A stretch of DNA of 64,000 bases. Origin: Coffea arabica. Taxonomy: Eukaryota; Streptophyta; Magnoliopsida; Gentianales; Rubiaceae. Below, piece after piece: positions 1-12,879 of this stretch. The notes beneath the pieces are model-generated. The model was given only the letters and a program-made list of their open reading frames with translations. It did no database searches and was not told the DNA's origin. The stretch lies in assembly GCF_036785885.1 (NCBI RefSeq), contig NC_092317.1, positions 746,501-810,500 on the forward strand, written 5' to 3'. The first letter of the stretch is position 1, and each line of letters starts with the position of its first letter. The translations under genes were made by a program, and so were the position numbers.

Positions 1-1099
1 GACACAATAATATAACTTATGAAATATTTTATGAGACGAATTTGCCCCTTCATGAATTCATCACTATCTCTCTCTATTTTGTCTCTTTAATCCACTTAGT
101 TCTCCTCACTCTTAACTTAATGTTAAATTATTGTACAACAAATGATGGAAGAAATAAAAGACCGTTCAATTATGAACTGTTTGGTAATCCTCGACTAAAA
201 TACTAGATTTTGTGAGTTGCTTATTGCTTTTTTAGTTTGTTCATTATTTTTTATGTTAATTTCTATAACTTTGAACAATTTCATACTTTTCCTTTTTTCT
301 TTTCTAATATTTAAGACTTTGTCATCAAGAGTGTAAAAGTCTCCACAAAAATAATACAAAATGATCATTAAATTATGCATCGAGGGCAATTTTGACATTT
401 AATTTGTCAGAGAATGTAATGCATAGGTATTTATGTCATTTTCAATAATAATAGGTAAGAGCGGAGTGCTAGAAACTTTTTTTTTTTTTAGAATGTAAGT
501 ATCATTTGCCTATTATTTTTTGGTTAATTCACTTTGCATTTTTCACATATACTCGAATGTCTACTTTGAACCTTGAAACTTAATTTGCACTAATTAAATT
601 CATAATATATAAAATTTTTGTCTCGCCTAATTAGAATTATCGACATAAGCGAGACAACTTTTTACATTTAGGTGGAACAAATTTTATATTATAAAGACTA
701 ATTAAAGTGGATATCTTTATATTTTAGGAACTAAAATGTGGTATAGTTTATGCTTTAGGAATTGAAGTGTTCTATTTTAAAGTTCGTCCCACCCTAAAGT
801 TTAGAAAAATAATCATCATAATTAAGCAGAAGCGCCATGTGGATAGTTTGGACGAATCCAACAAACCCATTTGGATCAATGTATATGGTGCCCGAGCTGC
901 ATCATGCGCCTAATTTTACAACACTCCTTTGATGGTTTCAAACGAAATATTCCACCGGGTAGATCCATCAGAGCATGAAATTTACACAAATTTAAAGGCA
1001 ACTTGATCTGAAAACACGGCGGAGATATACTACTACTACTACTAAAAGCATATACTGCCAAAGTCGCCGGAAAGCTTAACTGGCCACAGATCAATAATG
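1..1099. other. AT-rich intergenic DNA
   Basis: No coding exon is supported here. The stretch is strongly AT-rich and short ORFs lack family motifs. It contains the imperfect hairpin at 591-704 listed separately. The - strand ORF at 876-1094 lies just downstream of the SAUR remnant and shows no recognisable domain. Confidence 0.5.
591..704. repeat. imperfect hairpin, MITE-like
   Basis: The arm at 591-630 is roughly the reverse complement of 667-704. The apex contains a shorter exact pair, TTGTCTCGC at about 617-625 and GCGAGACAA at about 649-657. Flanking DNA at 505-590 and 720-790 shows weaker mirrored similarity, so the hairpin may be the core of a larger MITE. No target duplication was found. 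Confidence 0.45.
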
Positions 1100-1422
1100 C
1101 TAATAATGTTTAGCTGCGGGTGGAATCTTGAGCACCTTTGGATTGTTGGCTCTTTTAGGAGTAACAGTCATCCGTTCCGCGAAAGCTTTAGCTTCACAAG
1201 AAGGGATCTTGAGAACGCCTTGACTAGTGAATCCGTACTCCTCAGCTGATCTACGCAACAACTCCAAGAAAAAGCTGCGCTTCACCATTCATACCCACTG
1301 AAACTGGAATTAATATAACCTCTTGGCGTTAGAGCAGGTGGTGATCTTAATCTTCTCAGCCGTCTTATATTTGCTCCGAAACTATTCATCATCCTGCATA
1401 ACATGCAAGTTTTAACTCCCAT
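1100..1422 (-). pseudogene. SAUR-family auxin-responsive gene remnant (two frameshifts)
   Basis: Read on the - strand from an ATG at 1422, the frame gives a basic N-terminus ending in PRGYI. The expected continuation PVSVGMNGEAQ lies in another frame, as if about four bases were added. A second shift leads to FFLELLRRSAEEYGF and GVLKIP, which resemble the SAUR core (LFxELLxxAEEEYGF, GxLxIPC). The stop is at 1100. The segment between the glycine-rich turn and FLELL is shorter than normal in SAURs. SAUR proteins are small, intronless, auxin-induced regulators that inhibit PP2C.D phosphatases. Two frame breaks plus a shortened core argue for a decayed copy, although assembly errors could mimic the shifts. 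The assignment rests mainly on the ELLRRSAEEYGF block. Confidence 0.6.
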
Positions 1423-1512
1423 ATCATATCCTCCTGCCTGCAACTGTCTCTCTGAGGTCTGATCTGAATTAAGCAAATATTCTCTGGAGCGCTTAATCTT
1501 ACTCACAAACAC

Positions 1513-2090
1513 ATGCCCCCGGCCCTATTAAGAGTGAGTTTGAGGTTGATTAGCTATATCTTTAATTTACTAGCGTGGCATAGATATTACTTATAAGCTA
1601 GCTTCCTCCTGTTAGGAATTAGGATTAGGATTAGGATTAGGAGGTAGATATTCCATGCCCTTGCCACAAAAGATGACCAGCCTATGCTTTCAATATTCTA
1701 ATCCCGTCATTATTGTCTCATCTTGATTTTGTTGTATTCATTTTGAATCTATCATAAATTTTAACATGTTTCAAATTTGGAGGCAATCTGTGCCCTTATA
1801 TTCCATCTAGAAGACTAGAGCCGTCGGGAGGGAGATCCTTTTATCAACAGGTGCATCTGAGTATTTCCATGACTGCATCCAATAGGTTAATGACCAATAG
1901 GAGAGAAAGCCATTAATCATTTCGGACTTGCATGGGATGGTTCAATAATAAATTTCAAATTTTATATAGTATACACGTATCCACTATCCAGATTACAAGT
2001 TGAGGTTGTTTTGCAAAATATTAAAAGTTGAGGGTAAGTTTTGTAATTTTCTGAAATTTGATAGTTCACTCTTCCCTTCCTTTGCTCCCT
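1513..2090. other. intergenic / promoter side of the CIA30 gene
   Basis: No ORF is supported. A TTAGGA hexamer is repeated about five times at 1612-1642; this is not the usual plant telomere unit TTTAGGG. A pyrimidine-rich stretch at 2068-2110 precedes the likely untranslated first exon of the CIA30 gene, whose probable donor is at 2217. Confidence 0.4.
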
Positions 2091-3431
2091 CTCCTCCTCC
2101 TCCTCGCACCTTCTGTGTGGCAGTAACGAAATCCTAACTATTCAGTTTTTCGCCGCTTCTGCTAAGAGCACCGCCCGGTTGACGGCGATGCCAACACCTG
2201 GACGTCTCCAATACAGGTATTACCTCTTTTCCCTCAGCTCTCCAAATTTCCCTCACCGTTTCCTAATTCATGTTGGATTGAAAAAAATTAGAAAAATTGA
2301 TGCTTTTTTTTTTTTAACTCAAGGTGAGGTGCCTGTTCATCTGCTGACGTAGTCCAGTCTCCTCAATTCTTTCGCACAAAATAACAGTTTTTAGTTCTAT
2401 TGTGAATCTAAAAAGTCTTGGTTTCTCTGTATTTTGATGTTTGAGAGTTCAAGTGATCTAAAAGCTATCTTATTACCCTCATTTTCAGTTAGTAGCTTTC
2501 AAGGCTGCAACATTACCAATATCCCTTGATTTTCTTTGATTAAGCTCAAAGATTGCATCTTTTTTGTTATTTCTATGATGGGCTATACAGTTTGTCATTG
2601 CTCATTTGAGTTCTTTTTTCACGTTGTTCTTTTTAGGGAATTTACTCCTTATCGTATGCAGCTGATAAAGCTGGCATTTTTATACTAGCATTAAGGGCGG
2701 TGAAATATGTATACATCTCTCAAACTGATATCAGAGTTTCTTTCATGTCCACAAATTCATTTTTCTTTTTATTTTGTCCCGAACAAATTACAAGCCCACG
2801 AACATATGTTAAAAGTTGACTTATCAGACAGATAAATGCTGATACTGCCATATAATTAGTTGTAAGTTTTCAATCAGCCAGAGTTGGAGGCTAGTTTGCA
2901 TGTATTTCTTCCAGTTTGTTAGTGATGTATTAGCAAAAAAATTTCATCATTAACACTTATCCATGGGAAATTTACTCCTGACAAACAGCTGTGAGAGAGT
3001 TTTTGGTAAATGAAACATCATTGGACCTTATGTGCATTTTCTCCTGCAACGATTTATTTCCTAGTGTATGTATGCTTTGTGCAATGTCGTTCTTTCAGAA
3101 TTCTTTTTTGTCAAAACTGCTATCCGTTCTTAACAACAAATGCATATATTCTCAACTTCCTCTTCAGTTTTATTCTCATTTTATATTAAAGGTATTGTTA
3201 TGATGGAAGTATGATAGACCTAGTTCAATTGCTTCTCAGGATAATCTACCACTTGTGTGCTTCATTTGTCCAACCTTCATAATCTAAACTATCTCTTCTT
3301 TTATGATGCTTCTATTCTTTCTGTTATCTGGCTTTCTCTTTTGGTGTCTGCACCTGGAAATATGAAACTTTTTTTTTTTTTTTTTTTTTTTATCTTCATG
3401 TCATAGGGCATCTTGAAGGACCAGTAGAGAG

Positions 3432-6015
3432 ATGTCAAGGTTCCGTGGATTATGGCAGGCTTCTGTTAATGCTACTAAAAAAGGTACGAGATAACTTTCA
3501 ACTACTGTTCGGATTGTGGTGTCAATATCTAAGTACAAAAATTCCTCTTTGTTTGCTCTTTTAGAGAGCAATTGCTTTCACATGTCTGTTGTTAGTTACC
3601 ATGAATACTATGCATCATGAGGCATCTTCAGTGCTACCACATAGTTTGTTGTATTCAGGAAGTTTCTTATCTGTTTTCCTATTCGTCCTCCGTCAGACTG
3701 ACAGTCCATGTGATTTTTAATTGCTGCTGGTAAGTATATCTAAGATATGTTGCATGTGCGTTCCATTCAGATCTTCAACTCGGGTATGTTTGTCCAGTAC
3801 TTTGACGTCTCAAGGCCAGTTGGTCATTCTATTAATCTTACTGATTAAAAGGTTAAGTATGTTGTTGGATGCCAGAATAATTTGGAGCTTCCACTTTTAA
3901 GTTTTTGTCAATGATTCATGAGTTTAAGCATGTCTGTGTATGACCTTGTTCCGCTCATAGGTCGTCGCTGCATTTCTCTTTGCAAAGTGATGCCTTAGTA
4001 TTCTTGTATGCTCCTCCCGAGAGACTCTCTCCGCTTATTTCTGCCATCATGGTTGTCTTTTTGCTTTAGCTTTCACTATGATATAACTGATCACGGGTTT
4101 TATCATTATATGGTTATGTATTTGCTTGGAGTAAATCATGTTTTTTACATGGTTCATTTGAATATCTCTTCATGTTCTCTATCTGGTTCACTTATTTGCC
4201 CTGTTCGCATCTTGCAGCTCTAACTTGGAACGTCGATGACTGGATTCCACCAAGTGAAAAATACATATTTAGCTTTAATTCAAAGGATGAGCTTAAAAAG
4301 TGGCATCTCTATTCCGATTCCGAGTATGGAGGTGTGTATTGACAGTTATAGGTGTGAGTGCCAGAATTTTCTTATACAAGATTCTTTATGGTTCTTGTTT
4401 TTGTCAGTTAATCTAACTGCTCTTTTGGGTTCATATTTCATGTACTTTGTTCTAAAAAAAATCTGTGATACATACATGGGGCTACATAGATCTCTAGAAC
4501 ATCGTGAAAGAAGAAAGTGCACTAATGTTTCTCAGAGTTGAAGCATGATATTTTACTGAATTTACCAGTTTTTCCCATTTGTCAATTTTTTTGCTTAATG
4601 AAGACAGTTTGCTTTGTTACATGCTGTACTTGTGGAATTTGTCAGGGAACTCATGTATTTGTTGTTTATAATGTGCCAGGTCTGTCTACAGCATCTCTAG
4701 AAATCAAAAATGTTGGAAATGCATCAAGTGTTACTACCGGTCTGTAAAATTTTACAGCCTCTTGCCACACTGCAGCTTGAATTTGCTTTTCCTTCAGTTG
4801 CCCATTTTGTACACATTGTTGTACTTAGATACTTTCATTGTAGGGTAATTAAGTAATGACTAATATAAGGCCTCATCAGCTAAATTAAAAACTTCCTGTG
4901 GTTTACATTAAATGTGTTAAATGTCTTGTTGAGCTACTGAAAATTGAAAATCTAGTTCATTAAGCATTCAGAAAATGAGGCTAGTGATACAACATCTCAT
5001 CGGCTATTACGAGTCTGCATTATAAGTATATATTTTGGTTTCTTAATTTATGCCTTTATTTTGTGTAGGAATATTTTCTGGGAACCTTTCTTCTGATCTT
5101 TCTGAGGGTTCAAGGTGGAACATCAGTCGAAGTGGCTTCTGTGGCATGCGTTCTAGAAAGGTAACGGCTATCCCAACATGCTTAGGCATCCAGAAACATA
5201 GATTAATAAGACTGCAATGAGTGTAATCCACATGCATCTTTTCCAAATTTTATTCATATTCCATGGCTTTGCTTGTGTAATTATTTTTCGCTCTCTCCTT
5301 TCCCAGTTTGATGGCTTTATTGACTTGGAATCATATGACACAATAGCTCTAAAACTTAAAGGAGATGGGAGATGCTATATTTCTACTGTGAGTTCCACAC
5401 TTCATTTCTGACTTGCAATTATCTTTAGTGGCATTCGTTTTGTATGCTGGGCCGGTTGTGGTATTCATTTCTGTGGGGAACTGTGCATGCATAAACCAAT
5501 CAAAATGGGTGCATAGAAGCAATAGGGAGGTGATTACCATCCCTTAATTGACTATGAGGTTGGAAAGAGATTGCTGAGCCTTATTTCAATGTAAGTGCAG
5601 ATTTATACGGAGAATTGGGTGAATTCTCCAGCACAACATGAAGATAACTCGTGGCAAGCATTTGTCTTTGTGCCTAAAGACAACTGGTATATAGCTAAGG
5701 TAAGTGTCCTTCGGCTCTTTTCCTTCTTGCATTAAGAAATCAGGACCACATTAACTGAATAAATATATTTCCTTGAATATGGTTTACTTCTTAGTTGCTG
5801 AATTTAGGTTACGTTGTGCTTTACAGATACCCATTGCTCGGTATTTGCCAACGTGGAGAGGGAATGTTATTGACGCAAATTTGGAGATGAATCCTTCTCG
5901 AGTTGTTGGCATGTCGTTTTCTGTTAACGCAGAAGGTGGAGTTCCAGGTGCTAGGACTGGTCCAGGTGATTTTCGAGTGGAAATCGATTGGATCAAAGCC
6001 TTTAGAACGCAGTGA
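3432..6015 (+). CDS. CIA30: CIA30-family complex I intermediate-associated protein 30 (NDUFAF1 homologue)
   Basis: Seven coding exons join in frame: 3432-3483, 4218-4331, 4680-4739, 5069-5160, 5307-5387, 5601-5699 and 5827-6015, giving 228 residues. An untranslated exon probably ends at 2216 and splices to 3407. The protein starts [20 protein letters not shown] and continues with the CIA30 domain: [19 protein letters not shown], a GIFSGNLSS block, [47 protein letters not shown] and a closing [15 protein letters not shown]. Length and motif order fit plant CIA30-like proteins. In animals and fungi the family helps assemble the membrane arm of mitochondrial complex I; the same role here is inferred. 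All borders are GT/AG. I chose the ATG at 3432 because it opens the frame in the exon that carries the conserved N-terminal block. Confidence 0.88.
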
Positions 6016-8175
6016 TTCCCTATGAAGAATGTTTGTGGCACTAAATATGAGACTCGTGTATATGGATGATCTTGTTTGTCTTTTAACAAAACACAGCTTA
6101 GTATTCTGCTCACCATTCACAACAAATTTTGTCGCAGAGCTTCTTCTTCTTCTTTTTTCCTTTCTTTTGTTATAGCTTTGATGAATAGTAGTGATGGGAA
6201 TGATACACACACAGGACTTCTTCTGTGTGTCATCATGTCTTGTGGCCGCACTATCTTCTGAGTTGCTACTCTACGTGAATGGTTCGTTATTATTTGCAAA
6301 TCAAGTCTGTAAAGGGGTTTTCATCGTTAAGAGTTACCCTACTTGAAACAATTTAAGTCCAGAACAGGACTTCTTGAGCAGCAGCAGATAGGAGCGAGCG
6401 ATTGCAATGACAAATGCTGCGAACATTAGAATCGAATCCGAGCGACTTTGAGTACATTAGGTAGGGTGCAACGTTGTAACATTTAGGCTGCATTGGCTGA
6501 AGGATTTTTTTTTGTTTTGTTTTGTTTTTGTTTCATTGGTTCTGCAGGATACTCTCTCGCTGGAATGATGCTGATCAATTGTGGAGTATCTCTGCTCTTT
6601 TGGTGACTCTTCGTCAGATGAAGATCTTTTTTCAGTTTCACTGTTCTGTTGTTGCGTGAGCATATGATCAATCAATGGGTACACACTTGTAGTAGTAGCA
6701 GCAGCAGCAGTGGAAGATCAATATTGATTTTGATGCGTTAAGGAGAGTGGACGTTTTGTTTGTGGCTGTAGCGGAGCATATTTGACAACTGAGAAAAAAT
6801 ATCTTTGGCTACATTGATTGATTTCATCCAAAGAAAAGGCATCGGACACGTGAGAATCCAGCAGTTTCCAACACTTTTGGGCTGAAAATCACGTGGGCAT
6901 TTCTCATCTTAAACAATACTATGTGTCGGTCCCCCTTGAGGGCTCTCCGCTCAGCTGTCATGGATCGACGGAACAGCAGGGATCAGCCAACCAAACAACC
7001 AGAAAAAGTCCTTAGCCTTTTTCATTCTAGGCTGAATCTAATTTTTGGTACGTGCAAAATGCTGCCCCCCGCCCGGTCCCACCACGGGTTATCAAATCCA
7101 ACTTAAGCAACTAAGCAAGGACAGGGCCATTCATTATTGTCGCCGTCCCGGTTCAATTCAATCTGTTTCTTCTTTTTCCCCTTTTTTTAAAAATTTTTTT
7201 TTTTTTTATTTGTTTTCCTTAACTCTTTTTACTAATTAGATAGTTGCATCCACTTCCTGCTCGAAAATGGAGGAACAAAATGAGCAAGTTGGATGAAGGG
7301 GACAATGCACGGTAGGTACAATACGAAAATTGGGGATTGGGAGGATCTCATCATCAGAAGAGATGAATCCTTGCCCAGTTGCATCATGCATGGCCATTCC
7401 CCTACTTAATTAGCATTTTCTTTCCATCAGCTGCTCGTCCACCACTCGCCTTTCTTTCTTTCTTTTTTTTTTTCCCTTTTTTACATATTTATTTTTTCTG
7501 CAATTAGCGCATTCTCCACCAGGCAGGTTTTTTTGTCGTCTTCGTAGAATTAATTTAAGACCACATTGGCGTAGTCGTCGGCTATAAGCTTTTGTCTGTT
7601 CAGCAGGTGACTTCGATCGAGCAGCAGCTGTGAGTCATGACTACTTTTTGTTAGCATATTTTTTAATCAAACTACTTGCGCGTTGCTCATTTCTAAAAAC
7701 ACGCACACAGTTAGAGGTACTCTTGGCGTTTAACCTGTTGGCTTATTCGTCATTTTTTTCCTTTTTTGTTTCACTTTCTTTTATTTTTATTTTTATTTAA
7801 AAAAAAAAAAAAGCATGCACACATTTAGAGGTTCTCTGCCCATCATGAACTTCCGCCTTTTTAGGAAAAAGAAGAAAAAAAAAAAAACTTTTTTAGTTCA
7901 TGAACTTACGCTTGAACCAACCACATTTTCATCTCTGATATTTCGTGCACCTAATCATATCATATCATCTTTAACAACGTTGTCAGCACCCATCAATCTT
8001 GGCGGTTGATCGTCGCCACTGACTAATCCTGGTATTATTATCTTTCGTGTCGGATCCCCTGCCATGCCCCCACTACCTCAACTGGTCATGTGATGCTTTT
8101 TCTTGGTCGTTTTTGAGGTTATATAACAAATGTTTTATGATATGACGAAGAAAGATTTCTTGTTTGTTTTCTTAT

Positions 8176-8216
<41 letters not shown>

Positions 8217-8590
8217 GCTAGCAGCAACTGAGAACATACGTAAACATGCAGATTGTCATCAATCAATAGGTTAATACATGCATATTAGTATATTTTATTC
8301 AATGCTGTCAATGAAGCTTCGAGATAATTATATATGATTAGTGGACGAAGAAGCGCATGGGAGTTTTGCGTAGATGGTAAGTGACAAATAACCATCTCAA
8401 ATGATTCAAAGTTGATTAATGAAACGAAAACACATTCAATCAAACATGCAATGTAATGACTCACGTGAACAGTACTCGAGCATACAGGGAATTGCAACCT
8501 ATTCCAGAATTATTGCTGCCTGGTTTACAGCCTGATAGGTGCACTTACTCACTTACTTGATCAAACAAGGAAGTACTTCTGCAAATTGGG
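6016..8590. other. 3' UTR of CIA30 gene and intergenic DNA
   Basis: The first few hundred bases are probably 3' UTR of the CIA30 gene. Beyond that I see only short ORFs without family motifs, A/T homopolymers (around 7190-7210, 7795-7812 and 7876-7888) and an (AT)n tract at 8178-8212. No RNA gene or coding exon is recognisable. Confidence 0.5.
8178..8212. repeat. (AT)n microsatellite
   Basis: About 17 uninterrupted AT dinucleotides, intergenic. Confidence 0.95.
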
Positions 8591-9645
8591 GGCCTGTTTG
8601 GAACCTGAGTTTTTTGGAAGTTTATCTAAAACTTTACTGTAGTGCACCGTAGAAGTTTCTGAAAAATTTTTGTAAGGTGAAAAATTTTTTTATAAAAGTT
8701 TTTTTAATGTGAAAAATTTTGTAGAAGTTTTTGTAAGGTGAAATTTTTTTTTTTCCCTTTTGTTTTCTTTCTTTTTCTCTTTCTCTTTTCTTGCCTCTCT
8801 TCTTCTTATTTTTCTTCCTTCCCCCTCCCCCTTCCCTGTTACCTCTGCCTCCCACCTCCAGCACCTCCGCTAACACCACCTCTCTTTTTTTTTCTCTTCT
8901 CCTCTCCCCCCTCCCTCTCCCTCCCCCGCCACCCCTTTCCTCCCCTCTGCCCGCCACCCCCCTTGGGCCGCCACCCCTCCCACTCCCTCCCCCGCCACCT
9001 CCCTATGCCCACCATCCCTTTCCTCCCCTCTCCCCCGCCACCCTCTCTGCCCCTTCCCCTTCCCCTGTTCCTCTTCTCGCTTCTCACCTTCCCTCTGCCC
9101 CTTTCTTTTTTTCACATTTTCCCTCTCTCTCTCTTCTCCCGTCTCTTTTCCTTGCTCTTGCCGGCAGATGAAGCAACGAAATGAATTTTTTTTTTTGGGG
9201 CAATTTTCCTTTTCCCCCTCCTCCCCTTCCCCCGCCACGCTCACCCTCCCCTGTGCGATCTGGTCTAGCGACCAGATCGGCCAGAGGGGAAGGGGAAGGG
9301 TGGTGGGGGAGGAGTGGGGCAGACGCAGAGAGAAAAAAAAAGATAGAGGGGAGGATGGCAGGGGAGGAAGAGGGGGAGAGGGAAAAAGAGCAAAAAAAAA
9401 AAGAAGACCGGCACCGGAAGAGGTGATCGGTGCCGGATCCGACGGCGGAGGTGGTGGCCGGCGACGAAGGTAGTGGTCGGTTGGGGTGGGGGAGGAAGAA
9501 GAAGAAGAGAAGGGAAAGGGAATTTTTTTTTTTTTTTTATGTTTTGGATATTTTAAGTGTGTAGGTGGGGTTCATGTAGCAAAAGTTATTAAAAAACTAA
9601 TAGGTAAAAAACTTGTCCAAAAACCTGGCTTCCAAACAGGGATTT
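8591..9645. mobile_element. foldback element with terminal inverted repeats and long pyrimidine/purine arms
   Basis: The left end begins GCCTGTTTGGAACC and goes on to a TTTTTTGGAAGTTT-type block. The reverse complement of the right end reads CCCTGTTTGGAAGCCAGG followed by TTTTTGGACAAG, so the ends are imperfect TIRs of about 50 bp. Inside, the left arm (8737-9175) is almost pure pyrimidine on the + strand and the right arm (9280-9525) almost pure purine, so the two can pair. The apex is a perfect palindrome at 9256-9279, CGATCTGGTC-TAGC-GACCAGATCG. Long open frames over these tracts are low-complexity Pro/Ser/Leu or Gly/Arg/Glu strings and are not genes. No clear target duplication was seen, so the superfamily is unassigned. 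Confidence 0.65.
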
Positions 9646-10476
9646 GAGTGGGCTTGCAAAGGGCTTTAATACTGTGGGGCCTACTGCCTTTTCGTGTTTA
9701 ACGTAAAACAGCCCCCACCCAAATATCCTGCAACATGTCGGATGAAAACTCAAAAGGGCCTTTGGGCTATCATCGTTTGCATCCTTTAATTTATCGTCCT
9801 CCTCCTCCCCACTCACTTGTCACCCCTCACTAGTAGCTTTAGCAGTAGTATATCAGTAGCCATCAAAACAAAAAACAACATTATGAAAACAGTTAATACA
9901 GAACTTTCTGGAGGCAGAGTACGATAAAAATATCTATCCTCCTAATCAAATCATAGCCGTTCAACCGAGACCATCCTCATCCAGGTCACACGAACAAACA
10001 AGTATGTTACACAATTCCTTACCTTGCCTTTTTTTCCTTGTTCTTTGTTAAAGCTTTTAAGGTTTTTTAATCTCCCCACCTAGCAGCCTAACTCCATATA
10101 AATAAACCCTTTTCTGGAGCCTTCGTTTGCCTTAGCGTGAAGGAATAGTCTGCCTGACTGACTCAAGAGACATTTGTATTGCACAGTTCATCTCGCCCCC
10201 CACCGCCGCCCCAAATCAACCAAGACTCTGTTCTCCTCTTCTCTCTCTCTCTCTCTCTCTCAACAATGCTATGGCTCCCTGTTACATTCAAAAAAAAGCC
10301 CAAACAACCCATAATTACGTGAAAAGATATTCTAATCTTTACGCTGGGTTTTAAGGGTCATACATTTGCCCAGAAAATTTGTCGACAAGAAACAGCAGAG
10401 GAGGGATTGTGGCTTGTGGGGGGTTGGGGGCAGGTCTCTTTTGTCTCAGTTTTTGCTTTTGTTTGGGTGTCCGGAA
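9646..10476. other. intergenic / promoter and 5' UTR of the J-domain gene
   Basis: No coding exon is seen. A (CT)n run at about 10237-10260 lies about 220 bp before the J-domain start codon and may be a pyrimidine patch of the core promoter or 5' UTR. The open frame continues upstream of 10477 to 10366 but has no conserved content. Confidence 0.45.
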
Positions 10477-12879
10477 ATGGCTGCAGCAGATGATAAAAGA
10501 AGTGATTTTTATGCTGTTTTGGGGCTGAAGAAGGAATGCAGTGCTGCAGAGCTCAAGAATGCTTACAAGAAACTCGCACTGGTCAGCATTTGAACCTCTT
10601 AATTCTGTGAATTTAAATAACCAAATCAGAAATAAATTACGATAAACAGATTGTCGATTGTCGATCAATGCCATAGGCGTGTAAAGAAGGCATCTTTGTT
10701 TTATTTTATTCTTTAGGTGGTGTGGGGTGGCGAGGGCGAAGGAGCTAGTATTTTGATCTTCGAGTATTTTTTCCAAAACTGAATTGGGTGATGAGTGGTA
10801 TCCGAGCGCAAAGTTAGAAAATTTTTGGACTTTTCAAAAAATTGTTAGGCTTATGCGGATGGTGCGAAAGCATTGAAGATGATGATTGTTCTGCTTCAAA
10901 TGTCTTGACCAGAATAAATTTTGGGCTGAATTTTTTCCTTTTCCTGAAATGGGGAATCTGGTTTTTGATATAGAAATGGCATCCAGATCGTTGCTCGACA
11001 TCCGGGAATCCGAAGCGCGTGGAGGAGGCCAAGAAGAAATTTCAGGCAATTCAAGAAGCCTATTCTGGTAGGACGCTATCGCTCTCTCTTTTCTTTTCTT
11101 TTTTTTTTTCCCCTAAAATTTGAAAAATTTGTAGTTCAAATTTTACTACTAGTATTTGTTTGTTCAATGGTATATTCAGCTGTCATATTTGTTTATTTAT
11201 CAACACATATAATCGGTGTTGTTAGTAGTCATAAATCATAATGCTAAGGTCAGTAGTCCTATAATTCTTAGTTATAAATGCTGGACTCACGAGATTCTTG
11301 GGTTGACACCTGACAGTACTTTCGGACGCCAACAAAAGGTTTCTGTACGACGTAGGAGTTTACGACTGTGACGATGAGGACGACGAAAATGTACGTCCCC
11401 CCTTTCTTTCTTTCTTTACATTTTTCCTCTTTGTATTTATTGTACTCCATCCGCATTTAGCAGTGCCTTTTCTTTTATATTTATTAGTAACTGCTACTGC
11501 ATTCTGTAGTAGTAGTAATAATCTCTTTGGCACGTGTACACACGCTCCTTCAATAAGCTCCACAAAAGTTGTGTAGACGCTTCAATGCGGATGACAAAAC
11601 TAATAATCCCAATTCATCATTTTATTGTCCTCGATACGATAGCAGATTTGTCTACCAAGGAAATTTTGAGTGGGTTCAGGGTGTTCAATTTAAAGAATAA
11701 TTGATTGTCTTGAATAAGTACTCCAATTGGGATACCTAAATGATATTATGGATTTTCATGGTCAAGAAATCTTCTTCCTCCTTTTTTTGAAAGGAACACC
11801 AAATCTTGAGTTGTTTTTTCAAATGAATCTGCTGAACTTATTTAACGGTTCCATGGAAACTGTGCAATTGTGTTTGGCAATTATATATTGGTCTTTCTTT
11901 TGTGGCTGAAGTTCCCCATATATTTTCCAATAATGCAATGCAGGGAATGGGAGACTTTCTCAACGAAATGGCGGCCATGATGAGCCAAAACAAGTCCAAG
12001 GTGAGTTGCTGTTCCCTTGTAGTAGTTTTTATTCTATTTTATGTATATGTATTCGTGGTGTAGCTTGAATTGAAGATTCTTGTTTTCCATTGTTGTCTGG
12101 GGGGGAAGGGGATTGGATGGATCTAGGGATTTGAACTTCAGTTTTCTTTGTTGGGTCTCTTTTTCTCTTCTTAAACCATACAAACAGCAAGTTACACAAG
12201 GCGGGACAAACTTTTTTTGTCTGGCTGGATAGTTACCAACAAAGTGCCGCGTTTAATGGTTATCCGTTGTCAAGTTTATCTCATGAAAGCCTGCTGGTTG
12301 GCGGATCCGATGTTTGGTTTGAGGATTCATACAAAGTTTATCATCTTGTCAAGGTTTTACTAAGGAGTTGTACGGTGTTCAAATGTAGTGCTTGAATTGA
12401 CAGGAAAATCAGGAAGAGAGCTTTGAGGAATTGCAAGAGCTGTTTGAGGAGATGTTCCAAAGTGATGTCGAGGCATTTGCTTCCTGTTCTTCGCAAAGTA
12501 CGACGCCTAAACCACCATTTGCATCGTGCAGTGGGACTTACAATGCTAAAAACAAGAGAAATTCCTCAGAAATGAGCCCAAGTAGTTCTCAGGTGGAGGG
12601 TACTCAGTTCAATGGATTTTGTATAGGGGTATGTTGTTTTTATCTGCGTCTCAACTAGTCTTTCCTGAGTATCCGTTTCCTATTGCAAATCTGACATCTT
12701 CTAGCTAAATTAACGATGTCTAAAGACAGGTGGAACATCAGGGAGAAACCAGGATGGGAAGAGGAACCGGGGCAAGAACGCGGGGAAGTATTGGAGGCAG
12801 TAGGAGAAACGGCAGGAAGCAGAAAATTTGTTTTGGTGATGACGTCTCCTTCAATAAGTATCCTAGTAATTTCTTCTAG
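10477..12879 (+). CDS. J-domain (DnaJ/Hsp40) protein, short type III-like
   Basis: Six exons join in phase: 10477-10581, 10974-11067, 11317-11390, 11944-12000, 12404-12628 and 12730-12879, giving 234 residues. The J domain covers about residues 9-80: DFYAVLGLKKECSAAELKNA, helix II KKLALKW, the HPD tripeptide at 38-40 needed to stimulate Hsp70 ATPase, FQAIQEAYSVLSD and the closing RFLYDVGVYD. There is no Gly/Phe region or zinc finger, so it is not a type I or II protein. After the J domain come GMGDFLNEMAAMMSQ and a leucine/glutamate-rich helix (FEELQELFEEMFQ), a layout shared by a group of small plant J proteins. The C-terminus is Ser/Arg/Gly-rich and basic (RRNGRKQK). It probably acts as an Hsp70 co-chaperone; client and location are unknown. 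The last exon could be read from a slightly different acceptor, so the final 50 residues are less certain. Confidence 0.85.

Noticed and set aside
1612-1642. TTAGGA hexamer repeats as an interstitial telomere
   Set aside because: The unit is not the plant telomere TTTAGGG and there are only about five copies; treated as a simple repeat.
8738-9473. Long ORFs on both strands, up to 148 codons, rich in Pro/Ser/Leu or Gly/Arg/Glu
   Set aside because: They lie entirely in pyrimidine or purine tracts of the foldback element, which have few stop codons in any frame. No domain is present.
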